Shown: positions 9,415-18,285, counted from the stretch's first letter. The stretch is DNA of 64,000 bases from Bradyrhizobium sp. RP6 (GCF_003837805.1 NZ_RQIT01000008.1:124001-188000); one strand, 5' to 3'. Program-made: numbers and translations. Notes: a model not told the origin generated them from the letters alone.

Positions 9415-9795
9415 TCACGCCGGCATCCGATGCATGGCACAGATCTTGTTGCCGTCGAGATCGCGCAGGTAAGCCAGATAGAGCTGGCCGCCCGGGCCCT
9501 GGCGAATGCCGGGCGGATCCTCGATGGATTTTGCGCCGGCTGCGATACCAGCCGCGTGCCAGGCGTCGACCTGCTCCGGGGAATTGCAGGCAAAGCCGAT
9601 CGTGCCGCCATTCGCGCAGGTTGCCGGTTCACCGTTGATCGGCTTCGAGACCGAGAAGACGCCGGTTTTGGTGATGTAGAAGATGCGATGGCCGTCGACC
9701 CTGGCCGGCCGCACTTCGAGCGTGCCGAGCAGCTTGTCGTAGAACGCCTTGGCCTTGTCGAGGTCGTTGGTGCCGATCATGACGTGTGAAAACAT
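9415..9795 (-). CDS. VOC (glyoxalase/bleomycin-resistance) family protein
   Basis: 126 residues from the ATG after AGAGGGAACGGGCAA. It is a single vicinal-oxygen-chelate domain: FSHVMIGTNDLDKAKAFYDKLLGTLEV at the N-terminus and LYLAYLRDLDGNKICAMH at the C-terminus. These supply the usual His and Glu-equivalent ends of the fold; here the C-terminal metal ligand position is less clear. It could be a lactoylglutathione-lyase-like or methylmalonyl-CoA-epimerase-like protein. Its place between the dehydrogenase and the SDR suggests a role in the same acyl-CoA pathway, but the function is unassigned. Confidence 0.82.
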   Translation of the reverse strand: MFSHVMIGTNDLDKAKAFYDKLLGTLEVRPARVDGHRIFYITKTGVFSVSKPINGEPATCANGGTIGFACNSPEQVDAWHAAGIAAGAKSIEDPPGIRQGPGGQLYLAYLRDLDGNKICAMHRMPA

Positions 9796-9828
9796 TTGCC
9801 CGTTCCCTCTGCGCTCACAAACAGAAAC

Positions 9829-9918
9829 CGCAGGGTGGACAAAGCGCAGCGTGCCCACCACCACACTCGCAGGGCTTATGGTGGGCGCGGCGCAGGAGCG
9901 CCTTTGCCCACCCTGCGA
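9829..9918. repeat. Palindromic spacer element, family D copy 1
   Basis: CGCAGGGTGGACAAAGCGC and GCGCCTTTGCCCACCCTGCG are imperfect inverted arms, with GTGCCCACCA / TGGTGGGCGC inside. A half copy is at 20869-20900. It separates two minus-strand genes. Confidence 0.8.
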
Positions 9919-9922
9919 GATC

Positions 9923-10702
9923 TCAAAACGCCGTATAGCCGCCATCGATCACGAACGTATCGGCAGTGTGATACGACGACGCCTTGCTCATCAGATACAC
10001 CGCGATGCCGCCGAAATCGGATGCCTCGCCGAAGCGCCGCATCGGAATGCGTGGCATGACGTTGGCGACGAACTTGTCGTTGGCCATGAGCCCTGCCGTC
10101 ATGTCGCTCTTGATCCATCCTGGCAGGATCGCATTGGCGGTGACTCCATAGCGTGCCAGCTCGACGCCGAGCGCGCGTACCAGCGCGTTGATCGCCGCCT
10201 TGGTCGCCGCATAGTGCTCGTTGCGCGCGGTGCCGAAGATCGAGGCGAGGCTCGAGGTCGCGACGAGGCGGCCAAAGGGATCGCCGGCATTGGCGCGCTC
10301 GGTCATGTGCTTCGCCGCGGCCTGGAACGCGTGGAACACGCCGTCGAGGTTGGTTGCGAACATCGTGCGCCATTCCTCCTCGGTGCGTTCGATGAAGGAG
10401 CGCCGTCCGCCGCCGCCGATGCCGGCATTGGCGAAGCAGCCGTCGACCCGGCCGAACGTGTCGAGCGTCGCCTTCATCGCGGAATTGACCGAGGCTGGGT
10501 CGGTGACGTCGCAGACGCGGGTGTCGACCTTGCCGGCAAGGCCGGCCATGCTCGCGGCAGCGGACTTGTTCTTGTCGGCATTTCGGCCCCAGATCGAGAC
10601 GTTGCAGCCTTGCGCCGCGAGCGCCTGCGCAATGCCGAGCCCGATGCCGCCATTGCCGCCGGTGATCACGGCCACGCGGCCGGTGAGGTCGAAAAGGTTC
10701 AT
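9923..10702 (-). CDS. SDR family oxidoreductase
   Basis: 259 residues from the ATG after AGGAAACGCGCC; an in-frame ATG 36 bases upstream is less supported. Classical short-chain dehydrogenase: TGGNGGIGLGIAQAL cofactor loop, NAG (CFANAGIGGGG), catalytic Ser in ATSSLAS and YAATK. The C-terminal VIDGGYTAF is typical of enzymes acting on hydroxyacyl or ketone substrates. If the lva-like reading of this locus is right, this would be the candidate for the 4-oxoacyl-CoA reductase (LvaD role) or a 3-hydroxyacyl dehydrogenase. Confidence 0.9.
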   Translation of the reverse strand: MNLFDLTGRVAVITGGNGGIGLGIAQALAAQGCNVSIWGRNADKNKSAAASMAGLAGKVDTRVCDVTDPASVNSAMKATLDTFGRVDGCFANAGIGGGGRRSFIERTEEEWRTMFATNLDGVFHAFQAAAKHMTERANAGDPFGRLVATSSLASIFGTARNEHYAATKAAINALVRALGVELARYGVTANAILPGWIKSDMTAGLMANDKFVANVMPRIPMRRFGEASDFGGIAVYLMSKASSYHTADTFVIDGGYTAF

Positions 10703-10880
10703 GGCGCGTTTCCTGTTCCTGACAAGACTTCCTGGCATGAGGCGTATCAGCCGCTGCGCACAAGATTGCTTGCTATGCTCCGATCACCATGGACAAGGTC
10801 GCGACAAAAATCAAATATGCGCCCCGGCAAAGTAATTCCGGTCTGCGAAACTATCGCGGGTCGCAACTGACGAGGAAACC

Positions 10881-11669
10881 ATGCAGTTCAAACACGTCAC
10901 GCTCGATTTCGATGGCGCCGTCGCGGTCCTCAAGCTCGACCATCAGGAGGTGATGAACGCGGTCTCCGTGGACATGCTGGGGGGTCTCGCCGAGGCGCTC
11001 GATGCGATCGAGGAGAAGAAGGACGAGGTGCGCTGCGTGGTGCTGACCGGCGCGGGCCGCGCGTTCTGCACGGGTGCGAATCTCCAGGGCCGCAACAATC
11101 AGTCGAAGAAGACCAAGGCCGGCCTGACGCTGGAAACCGGCTTCCACCCTTTCCTGCGCCGCATCCGCAATCTGCACTGTCCGATCGTGACCGCGGTCAA
11201 CGGTCCCGCCGCCGGCGCCGGCATGAGCTTCGCGCTGCTCGGCGACATGATCCTGTGCGCGCGCTCGTCCTATTTCCTGCAAGCCTTCCGCCGCATCGGC
11301 CTCGTGCCGGATTGCGGCTCGACCTGGCTCTTGCCGCGCCTCGTCGGCCGGGCGCGCTCGATCGAATTGTCGCTGATGGGCGAGCGGCTGCCGGCGGAGA
11401 AGGCGCTGGAATGGGGCCTCGTCAACCGCGTCTACGACGACGGCGTGCTGATGGAAGAGGCGATGAAGCTCGCGCGCGATCTCGCCAGCGGCCCGACCAT
11501 CGCATTGTCGCTGATCCGCAAGCTCTATTGGGACAGCCCGGAAAATTCCTTCGAGGATCAGCTCAATCTCGAATTCCAGTGCCAGCTCCGTGCCGGCGAC
11601 ACCCAGGATTTTCGCGAGGGCGTCGGCGCGTTTCTCGAGAAGCGTCCCGCGCAGTTCAAGGGCAAATGA
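10881..11669 (+). CDS. Enoyl-CoA hydratase/isomerase family, PaaG-like
   Basis: 262 residues, crotonase fold, GAGGAAACC before the ATG. Oxyanion-hole segments are GRAFCTGANL and NGPAAGAGMSFAL. The two catalytic Glu positions of hydratases are not acidic here (GMSFAL and FLQAFRRIG). An Asp follows in GLVPDCGSTWLLP, the pattern of PaaG and delta3-delta2 enoyl-CoA isomerases. It is therefore more probably a double-bond isomerase than a hydratase. Its stop overlaps the start of the kinase gene (ATGA), so the two are translationally coupled. Confidence 0.88.
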   Translation: MQFKHVTLDFDGAVAVLKLDHQEVMNAVSVDMLGGLAEALDAIEEKKDEVRCVVLTGAGRAFCTGANLQGRNNQSKKTKAGLTLETGFHPFLRRIRNLHCPIVTAVNGPAAGAGMSFALLGDMILCARSSYFLQAFRRIGLVPDCGSTWLLPRLVGRARSIELSLMGERLPAEKALEWGLVNRVYDDGVLMEEAMKLARDLASGPTIALSLIRKLYWDSPENSFEDQLNLEFQCQLRAGDTQDFREGVGAFLEKRPAQFKGK

Positions 11670-12652
11670 TCGAGGCCGAGCTCTCGCGCAGCGTCGCGCG
11701 CTGGTGCAGCGGAGCAAGCGGCGTCACGGGCGCGGCAAAGCTGTCCGGCGGCGCCAGCCAGGAAACCTGGCGCTTCGATATCGTGCATCCCGATGGGCCG
11801 ATCGGCGCGATCCTGCGCCGCTCGCCGAAGGGCTATGGCGCGGCGCCAACGCGCGCGGCAGGCCTTGCCGCTGAAGCGCAGCTGATGCAGCTCGCCTTCG
11901 AGGCCGGCGTTCCGTCGCCGCGCGTGCTGCATGTGTTGACGGTCGAGGACGATCTCGGCACCGGCTTCATCATGCAGCGGGTCGAGGGCGAAACCATCGC
12001 GCGCAAGATTCTTCGCGATGAGGAGTACGCGGCGGCGCGGCCCCTGCTGGCGCGGCAGATCGGCGGCATTCTCGCAGCCCTTCACAGGCTGCCGCAGGAC
12101 AAATTGCCCGAGCTGCGCAGAAGGGGCGCGACCCAGGAAATCGCCGAGTTTGAGCGCGACTATCGTAGTTTGAACTGGCCCAAGCCCGTGTTCGAGCTGG
12201 CGCTGCGCTGGCTGCGCGACCACGATCCCGGTCCCGCGGCCGAGACCACGCTGGTTCACGGCGATTTCCGCAACGGCAATCTCATCATCGGCGCCGACGG
12301 CGTCCGCGCCGTGCTCGACTGGGAGCTCGCCCATCTCGGCGACCCCATGGAGGATCTCGGCTGGGTCTGCGTCAATTCCTGGCGGTTCGGCGAAATCGAC
12401 AAGCCTGTCGGCGGTTTTGGCACACGCGAGGAGTTGTTCGCGGGCTACGAGGCGGCCGGCCGCAAGGTCGACCCCTCGCGCGTGACATTCTGGGAAGTGA
12501 TGGGCACGCTGCGCTGGGGCATCATGTGCGGCGGCATGATGCAGCGCTTTCGCGAGGGCCCCGATCATTCCATGGAGCGCGCCATGATCGGACGCCGCGC
12601 CAGCGAGACCGAGATCGATCTCTTGCGGCTGCTGGCGCCGCGCGGGAGCTGA
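11666..12652 (+). CDS. APH-fold phosphotransferase (LvaA-like / ACAD10-11 kinase-domain type)
   Basis: 328 residues from the ATGA overlap with the crotonase stop. It is an aminoglycoside-phosphotransferase/choline-kinase fold. LSGGASQETWRFDI forms the nucleotide loop, LVHGDFRNGNLII carries the catalytic Asp (residue 200), and VLDWELAHLGDPMEDLGW carries the Mg-binding Asp (218). The wording LSGGASQETW is the same as in the kinase domain linked to ACAD10/11-type dehydrogenases, which phosphorylates the 4-hydroxyl of hydroxyacyl-CoAs. It is followed after 3 bases by the DUF6285-like gene, as lvaA is by lvaB. Antibiotic resistance is not implied. Confidence 0.9.
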   Translation: MIEAELSRSVARWCSGASGVTGAAKLSGGASQETWRFDIVHPDGPIGAILRRSPKGYGAAPTRAAGLAAEAQLMQLAFEAGVPSPRVLHVLTVEDDLGTGFIMQRVEGETIARKILRDEEYAAARPLLARQIGGILAALHRLPQDKLPELRRRGATQEIAEFERDYRSLNWPKPVFELALRWLRDHDPGPAAETTLVHGDFRNGNLIIGADGVRAVLDWELAHLGDPMEDLGWVCVNSWRFGEIDKPVGGFGTREELFAGYEAAGRKVDPSRVTFWEVMGTLRWGIMCGGMMQRFREGPDHSMERAMIGRRASETEIDLLRLLAPRGS

Positions 12653-12655
12653 ACC

Positions 12656-13033
12656 ATGCAGGACGAACCGATCCCGATCGAGCTGACCAAGTCCGTCGCC
12701 GATTTCCTCCGTAACGACATCGCGCCGCTGATCTCGGGTCACCAGGCCTTCAAGCTGCGCGTCGCCATCAACATCCTCGATCTCGTGACGCGGCAGCTGA
12801 CGCGGGAGGATGAGAGCGATGCGAAGGAGATCGAGCGCCTGCGCGCGCTGCTCGGCCTGGAGGGCTCAATCGCCGAACTCAACCGCGTGCTCGCCGAGCG
12901 CATCGCCAGGGGAGAAGTCGATCTCGCGACACCCGGTCTCGCCGAGCATCTCTGGGCGACCACGATGGACAAGCTCGCGGTGGATCAGCCGAACTACGCA
13001 TCGTACAGGCGCGAGCTGGACCGAAGCGGATAG
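12656..13033 (+). CDS. Small DUF6285-like protein (LvaB-like partner of the kinase)
   Basis: 125 residues, all-alpha by appearance, no catalytic motif. The recognisable head is IPIELTKSVADFLRNDIAPL followed by FKLRVAINILDLVTRQL. It begins 3 bases after the kinase stop, with GGGAG inside the end of that gene as ribosome site. In the levulinate operon a similar small protein is required for activity of the kinase. The same role, subunit or activator, is inferred here. The domain name is from memory. Confidence 0.75.
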   Translation: MQDEPIPIELTKSVADFLRNDIAPLISGHQAFKLRVAINILDLVTRQLTREDESDAKEIERLRALLGLEGSIAELNRVLAERIARGEVDLATPGLAEHLWATTMDKLAVDQPNYASYRRELDRSG

Positions 13034-13042
13034 CTCTCTCAC

Positions 13043-13144
13043 CGTCATTCCGGGGCGTCGCGAAGCGACGAGCCCGGAATCCATTTATCCACTGTCTCTG
13101 ACGCTTAATGGATTCCGGGTTCGCGCCTGAGAGGTGGAATGACC
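13043..13144. repeat. Palindromic spacer element, family C copy 3
   Basis: CGTCATTCCGGGGC at one end and GTGGAATGACCG at the other, with inner CCCGGAATCCATT / AATGGATTCCGGG. It lies between convergent genes. Confidence 0.8.
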
Positions 13145-13157
13145 GAGCAAAGCGCGG

Positions 13158-13937
13158 TCACTTCCCCACCCATTTCGGCGGCCGCTTCTCCGAGAACGCC
13201 TTCGGGCCCTCGATGTAGTCCTGCGAGGCGACCATCGCCTTCACCGCAGGGTACTCGCGCTGCTCCTCGATCGCCTGCTCCAGCGACACGCCAAGCCCCT
13301 TCTGGATCGCCTGCTTCGAGGCCCGGATCGACATCGGCGAGTTCTTGCTGATCATCTCGGCCCAGCGCAGCGCGGCGTTGAGGGCATCGCCCTGCGGCAC
13401 CACCTCGTTGACGAAGCCGAGCTCCAGCCCTTCCTTGGCGCTGACATGGCGCGCGGTGAGGATCATGCCCATGGCACGCTTCAGCCCGATCTGCCGCGGC
13501 AGGCGGTGCAGGCCGCCGGCAAGCGCGGCGAGGCCGACGCGCGGCTCGGGCAGGGCGAAGGTCGCGTTCTCCGACGCAATGATCAGGTCGCACGCCAGCG
13601 CGATCTCGAAGCCGCCGCCCATGGCGACACCGTTCACGGCGGCGATGATCGGCTTGTCGCAGTCGAAGCGTGAGGTGAGACCGGCGAAGCCGCCCTTGTC
13701 CCAGCCGCGTTTTCCCCCCGCCGCCTGCCACTTCAAATCGTTGCCGGCGCAGAACGCCTTGTCGCCGCTGCCCGTGACGATGGCGATCCACTGCTCGGGA
13801 TCTGCGGAGAAATCGTCAAACACCTTCTGAAGCTCGAAATGCGCATCGGTGTGCAGCGCGTTGTAGACCTCGGGCCGCGACAGCGTGACGATCGTGATCG
13901 GCCCCTTGCGTTCCACCTTTGAGAATTTCAGCTCCAT
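13158..13937 (-). CDS. Enoyl-CoA hydratase (crotonase family)
   Basis: 259 residues from the ATG after GGGAGCGCGCG. A much longer upstream open frame runs antisense through the dehydrogenase gene and is not part of it. Both catalytic glutamates are present, in GGGFEIALACD and FALPEPRVGLAAL, so a true hydratase is likely. The oxyanion loop is DKAFCAGNDLKW. It is divergent from the acyl-CoA dehydrogenase at 14151 and complements its product. It would add water across a 2-enoyl-CoA in beta-oxidation of an unidentified acid. Confidence 0.92.
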   Translation of the reverse strand: MELKFSKVERKGPITIVTLSRPEVYNALHTDAHFELQKVFDDFSADPEQWIAIVTGSGDKAFCAGNDLKWQAAGGKRGWDKGGFAGLTSRFDCDKPIIAAVNGVAMGGGFEIALACDLIIASENATFALPEPRVGLAALAGGLHRLPRQIGLKRAMGMILTARHVSAKEGLELGFVNEVVPQGDALNAALRWAEMISKNSPMSIRASKQAIQKGLGVSLEQAIEEQREYPAVKAMVASQDYIEGPKAFSEKRPPKWVGK

Positions 13938-14150
13938 CGCGCGCTCCCGCATTTTCCCGTGAAGGAATATTGCCGTCATACTACCGCGCGTTGGCGGCAG
14001 AGCACCATCGAATTGCGCTGGTGCGCCTTGCGCGCGCCCCACGTCTCGCCTTGCTTGACTTGCACACGCTCTTCTCCGCTTAATCGTGCGAAGCATGAGT
14101 GCCCCTAGCGCCTTAACGCAAAACGACAAAATCAATCCGGGAGAGAACCT

Positions 14151-15425
14151 GTGGATTTCGCATTGCCTGCCGATCTCGTCGCCTATCTGGGAGAGCTCGA
14201 CCGCTTCATCGAACGCGAGATCAAGCCGCTGGAAGAGGCCGATGACAACATCCGCTTCTTCGACCACCGCCGCGAATGGGCGCGCACCGATTTCGAGAAT
14301 GGCGGCCTGCCGCGTCAGGAATGGGAGGCGCTGCTGCGCAAAGCCAAGGATCTCGCCGACGCAGCCGGTCACCTGCGCTTTCCGGTGCCGAAGCAATATG
14401 GCGGCAAGGACGGCTCCAACCTCTGGATGGCCGTGATCCGCGAGCATTTTGCCGCAAAGGGGCTCGGCCTGCACAACGATCTCCAGAACGAGCACTCCAT
14501 CGTCGGCAACTTCCCCGTCGTCACCATGCTCGACCGCTACGGCCGCGATGACCAGAAGGCGATGATCGACGGCTCGATCAGGGGCAAGTACCGCATCACC
14601 TTCGGCCTGACCGAGCCGCATCACGGCTCGGACGCGACCCACATGGAGACACGCGCGGTGCCCGCGACCCGCGACAACGTCAAGGGCTGGATCATCAACG
14701 GCGAGAAGATGTGGACCACCGGCATGCACGTCGCCACGCATTGCGCGCTGTTCGCGCGCACGAGCGGCAATGACGGCGATGCTCGCGGCATCACCTGCTT
14801 CCTGGTGCCGGCGAAGAGCCATGGCGTGAAGGTCGAGGAGTACATGTGGACCTTCAACATGCCGACCGACCATCCCCGCGTCAGCTTCACCGACGTGTTC
14901 GTGCCGGAGGACGCGCTGTTCGGCGAGGTCGGCCGCGGCTTGTCGCTGGCACAGTGCTTCGTGCACCAGAACCGTATCCGCCAGGCCGCAAGCTCGCTCG
15001 GCGCCGCCGTCTACTGCATCAACGAGAGCGTGAAATACGCGCGCGAGCGAAAACCGTTTGGCCGGGCGCTCGCCGAGAACCAGGCAATCCAGTTCCCGCT
15101 GGTCGAGCTCGCAACGCAAGCCGAGATGCTGCGCCTTCTGATCCGCAAGACCGCCTGGGAGATGGACCAGCTCACCGAGGACCAGATCGAGCGTACGCTG
15201 TCCGACCGTGTCTCGATGTGCAACTACTGGGCAAACCGCCTCGGTTGCGAATCCGCCGACCGCGCCATGCAGGTCCATGGCGGCATGGGCTATTCACGCC
15301 ACAAGCCGTTCGAGCACATCTACCGCCACCACCGCCGCTATCGGATCACCGAAGGCAGCGAGGAGATCCAGATGCGGAAGGTGGCGGGATTCCTGTTCGG
15401 CTACATGGGGCCGGGGAAGCATTGA
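14151..15425 (+). CDS. Acyl-CoA dehydrogenase
   Basis: 424 residues with a GTG start following GGGAGAGAACCT. The N-terminal helical domain is unusually rich in charged residues. The middle domain shows TFGLTEPHHGSDATHMETRA and GWIINGEKMWTTGMHVA, the C-domain ARERKPFGRALAENQAIQF and MQVHGGMGYSRHKPFEHIYRHHRRYRITEGSEEIQ with the FAD/ETF-type ending. This is a different subfamily from the ACAD10/11-type gene. It is divergent from a hydratase, which suggests an oxidation/hydration pair. Confidence 0.92.
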   Translation: MDFALPADLVAYLGELDRFIEREIKPLEEADDNIRFFDHRREWARTDFENGGLPRQEWEALLRKAKDLADAAGHLRFPVPKQYGGKDGSNLWMAVIREHFAAKGLGLHNDLQNEHSIVGNFPVVTMLDRYGRDDQKAMIDGSIRGKYRITFGLTEPHHGSDATHMETRAVPATRDNVKGWIINGEKMWTTGMHVATHCALFARTSGNDGDARGITCFLVPAKSHGVKVEEYMWTFNMPTDHPRVSFTDVFVPEDALFGEVGRGLSLAQCFVHQNRIRQAASSLGAAVYCINESVKYARERKPFGRALAENQAIQFPLVELATQAEMLRLLIRKTAWEMDQLTEDQIERTLSDRVSMCNYWANRLGCESADRAMQVHGGMGYSRHKPFEHIYRHHRRYRITEGSEEIQMRKVAGFLFGYMGPGKH

Positions 15426-15449
15426 CTGTTGGCGAGGGTAACAATCCAG

Positions 15450-15562
15450 GTCTTCGTATGGAGGTGGTCTGGATTGCTTCGTCGCAAGGGCTCCTCGCGA
15501 TGACGCGGAGAGAGCAACGCCTCTCTCCTCCGTCATTTGCGAGTGTAGCGAAGCAATCCAGC
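15450..15562. repeat. Palindromic spacer element, family B copy 2
   Basis: Three alternating pieces: CAATCCAGG, CTGGATTGCTTCGTCGCAAGGGCTCC..GATGACG, and CGTCATTTGCGAGTGTAGCGAAGCAATCCAG. It lies between convergent genes. Confidence 0.8.
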
Positions 15563-15602
15563 GTCTCTCAAAGAAGGTAGTCTCGATGGCTGCGCCTCGA
15601 GG

Positions 15603-17180
15603 CTAGTTCACCCTTCGATCCTTCCCCGCCCAATACGGCTCGCGCAATTGCCTCCGCAGAATCTTGCCGCTCGGATTCCGCGGCAGCGCCGGCAAAAACT
15701 CGACGCTCTTCGGCGTCTTGTAGCCGGCGATGCGCGTCCGGGTGAAGTTGATGATGTCGGCGGCGGTTGCCTGCTTGCCCGGCTTCATCACCACCACGGC
15801 CTTTACCGCCTCGCCCCATTTGTCGTCGGGCACGCCGATGACCGCGGCTTCGGCGACATCGGGGTGATCGCACAGCGCGCTCTCGACCTCGGCGGGGTAG
15901 ATGTTCTCGCCGCCGGAGATGATCATGTCCTTGATGCGGTCGTGAATGTAGAGATAGCCGTCCTCGTCCATGTAGCCGGCATCGCCGGTGCGCAGCCAGC
16001 CGTCGCTACGCAGCGTCGCAGCGGTTGCCTCCGGCAGGTTCCAGTAGCCCGCCATGTTCGATCCCGAGCGCGTCGCGATCTCGCCGACCTGGCGCGGCGG
16101 CAGCGGCTTGCCGTCCACGTCCAGGATCGCGATCTCGACGCCCGGCAGCGCCTTGCCGGCCGAGCGCATCCGCTCGAGGCCCTCGACGTGATCCTCCGGC
16201 GGCAGCGCGACGATCGTGCCCGTGGTCTCGGTCATGCCGTACATCTGCACGAAGCCGCATTTGAAGATCTCGATGCATTCCTTCAGTAGCGCCGCGGGTA
16301 TAGGCGAGGCGCCATAGAGCATGTACTTCAGCCGCGAGAAATCGACGGTTTTCGCGCGCGGCTGCCGCACTACGAATTGCATCGCCGCCGGCACCATGAA
16401 CAGCTTCGTGATCCCGGACTGCTCGAAGAAATCCAGCACCTTGCTCGGATCGAACTCGCGCGCGATCACGCCGCGAGCACCGTGATAGAGTCCCATCACG
16501 CCCCAGCCGGAGCCGCCGATGTGGAAGATCGGCATTGCGACCAGCGAGACGTCATCCGTCGACCACCGGTTCCACTCCGGCTTGTCCTCGGCATTGCCTG
16601 TCTGCACCAGGTTCAGGAAGTTCGCGTGGCTCAGCATCGCGCCCTTCGGCCTGCCTGTCGTGCCCGAGGTGTAGAGCTGGATGGCGATGTCCTTTGTGTC
16701 GATCGGCACCTTCGGGTCGTCGCCGCTCTGCGCATCGCGCCAGGCCGTAAAGTCCTGCCATTCTGGCGCACCGCCTTCGGTGGTGATGGTGGTGCGCACG
16801 GTGGGGAGTTGGTCCCGGATCTGGCGGACCAGCGTGATGAACTCCGGACCCACGAACAGCACTGGCGCCCTGCAATCCTCGACGATGAAGGCGACCTCCG
16901 GGCCCGCGAGCCGCCAGTTCACCGGCGCCATCACGACGCCAGCTTTCATCGCGCCCATCAAGAGCTCGAAATAGAGGTCGCTGTTCTTGCCGAGATAGGC
17001 GATGCGGTCGCCCTTCGTCACGCCCATCGCGAGGAGCGCGTTCGCGACCTTGTTGGTCTTGATGTCGAACTCGGCGAAGCTGGTGGTGCGGCCTTCGAAT
17101 TCATAGGCGATGGCGCTGCCCCGGCTCTTCGCACGCTCGCGCACCATGTCGGCGAGGTTCGCCAATGGCTGTATGGACAT
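15603..17180 (-). CDS. AMP-forming acyl-CoA synthetase (FadD-like)
   Basis: 525 residues from the ATG after GGGAGAAAC; longer in-frame versions run into a repeat. ANL-superfamily adenylation enzyme: A3 loop QLYTSGTTGRPKGAMLSH, A5 MYGMTETTGTI, A7 GWLRTGDAGYMDEDGYLYIHDRIKDMIISGGENIYPAEVE, and a C-terminal Lys in NPSGKILRR. It activates a carboxylic acid to its CoA thioester in the cytosol. Within the lva-like reading it is the best candidate for the LvaE role, but fatty or alicyclic acids are equally possible. Confidence 0.92.
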   Translation of the reverse strand: MSIQPLANLADMVRERAKSRGSAIAYEFEGRTTSFAEFDIKTNKVANALLAMGVTKGDRIAYLGKNSDLYFELLMGAMKAGVVMAPVNWRLAGPEVAFIVEDCRAPVLFVGPEFITLVRQIRDQLPTVRTTITTEGGAPEWQDFTAWRDAQSGDDPKVPIDTKDIAIQLYTSGTTGRPKGAMLSHANFLNLVQTGNAEDKPEWNRWSTDDVSLVAMPIFHIGGSGWGVMGLYHGARGVIAREFDPSKVLDFFEQSGITKLFMVPAAMQFVVRQPRAKTVDFSRLKYMLYGASPIPAALLKECIEIFKCGFVQMYGMTETTGTIVALPPEDHVEGLERMRSAGKALPGVEIAILDVDGKPLPPRQVGEIATRSGSNMAGYWNLPEATAATLRSDGWLRTGDAGYMDEDGYLYIHDRIKDMIISGGENIYPAEVESALCDHPDVAEAAVIGVPDDKWGEAVKAVVVMKPGKQATAADIINFTRTRIAGYKTPKSVEFLPALPRNPSGKILRRQLREPYWAGKDRRVN

Positions 17181-17267
17181 GTTTCTCCCGTGGCGTCTTG
17201 TTCTTATGCCGGGGAGTGTGGCGTCATCCGCGGGTGAAGACAAGATGGGCGAGGACGGTGGTGCTTC

Positions 17268-17404
17268 CGTGTCCCGGACGCTGCGCAGGACGAAGTGATG
17301 CGCTGCAGAGCCCGGGCCCATTCTATCCACGCGCAAGAAATCTGGGCCCCGGCTCAGCAGTGCACCACGCCGAAGGCGGCGCGCTGCACTGCGTCCGGGG
17401 CACG
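17268..17404. repeat. Palindromic spacer element, family A copy 2
   Basis: CGTGTCCCGGACGC and GCGTCCGGGGCACG arms, with GATGCGCTGCAGAGCCCGGGCCCA and TGGGCCCCGGCTCAGCAG in between. It sits between two minus-strand genes. Confidence 0.8.
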
Positions 17405-17412
17405 AGAGAGCG

Positions 17413-18285
17413 TCACCCCCGCTTCGCCCGGTCCTTCTCGTTCTGCGCCATGATGCTCTCGCGCGCGGTCTTCCAGTCGTCGTCGCTCCAGTCGCGGAGC
17501 TGGTAGAAATTGCCGCCCATGGCGAGCGCCTGGGCGCCGTCCATGGCGATGGTCTCGCCGTTGATCCAGTCGCAGCCGCCGGAGATCAGGAACACCGCGA
17601 GGTTCTGCAGTTCCTCCATGGTGCCGACGCGGCCCATCGGGTTCATCGCCCTGGTGCGCGCGCCGGCTTCGTCGCCCGGCTTGATGCGCTTGCTCATGCC
17701 CTCGGTCGGGATCTCGCCCGGCGCGATGGTGTTGAGGCGGATGCCGTAGCGGCCCCATTCGGTCGCCAGCGACATCGTCATTGCGTGGATCGCCGACTTG
17801 CTCATCGCCGACGGCACCACGTAGGGCGAACCGTTGCGCACCCAGGTCACCGTGATCGAGACGACGTTGCCGGGCTGCTTCAGCGCGATCCAGCGTTTGC
17901 CGATAGCGTGCGTCACGTAGAACGTGCCGTGCATGACGATGTTGGCAACCGCATCGAAGCCGCGCGGCGACAGCTCCTCGGTCCGCGAGATGAAATTGCC
18001 GGCGGCATTGTTGATGAGGTCGGTCAGGGGAGCCTCGCGGAAGATGTTCTCCACCATCTCCTCGACCGCGAGCGCGTTGCGGATGTCGACGCCATGGCTG
18101 GTAACGCGGCCGCCATGGAGATCCATCAGCTCGGTCGCGGTCTCGTCGCAGACGATCTTGCGCCGGCCGCAAATGTGCACGTCGGCGCCGAGCTGGAGAA
18201 AGCGCGCCGCCATCGACTTGCCGAGACCCGTGCCGCCGCCGGTCACGAGAATGCGCCGGCCGGCCAGAAGATTTTCCTTGAACAT
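17413..18285 (-). CDS. SDR oxidoreductase, 2,4-dienoyl-CoA reductase-like
   Basis: 290 residues. Cofactor loop TGGGTGLGKSMAARF, NNAAG as LINNAAGNF. In place of YxxxK it has the sequence VVPSAMSK, with Ser at the Tyr position and the Lys kept. This is how mitochondrial and peroxisomal 2,4-dienoyl-CoA reductases read (VVPSAxxK). The Tyr that those enzymes carry about 11 residues earlier appears to be Trp here (TVTWVRNGS). It is divergent from a crotonase with isomerase-like residues, which fits an auxiliary pathway for unsaturated acyl-CoAs. Confidence 0.88.
   Translation of the reverse strand: MFKENLLAGRRILVTGGGTGLGKSMAARFLQLGADVHICGRRKIVCDETATELMDLHGGRVTSHGVDIRNALAVEEMVENIFREAPLTDLINNAAGNFISRTEELSPRGFDAVANIVMHGTFYVTHAIGKRWIALKQPGNVVSITVTWVRNGSPYVVPSAMSKSAIHAMTMSLATEWGRYGIRLNTIAPGEIPTEGMSKRIKPGDEAGARTRAMNPMGRVGTMEELQNLAVFLISGGCDWINGETIAMDGAQALAMGGNFYQLRDWSDDDWKTARESIMAQNEKDRAKRG

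Noticed and set aside
11255..11665. N-terminal extension of the kinase inside the crotonase gene
   Set aside because: The extension is out-of-frame crotonase sequence (R/A/G-rich). The kinase similarity begins exactly at the ATGA overlap.
11666..12652. Aminoglycoside resistance gene
   Set aside because: The APH fold is shared with metabolic kinases; the context and the LSGGASQETW wording point to the ACAD-linked type.
13938..15278. Long antisense frame continuing the hydratase gene upstream through the acyl-CoA dehydrogenase
   Set aside because: It runs opposite to a gene with clear family motifs and shows only low-complexity G/A/R/D-rich sequence. The hydratase similarity starts at 13937 with its own ribosome site.
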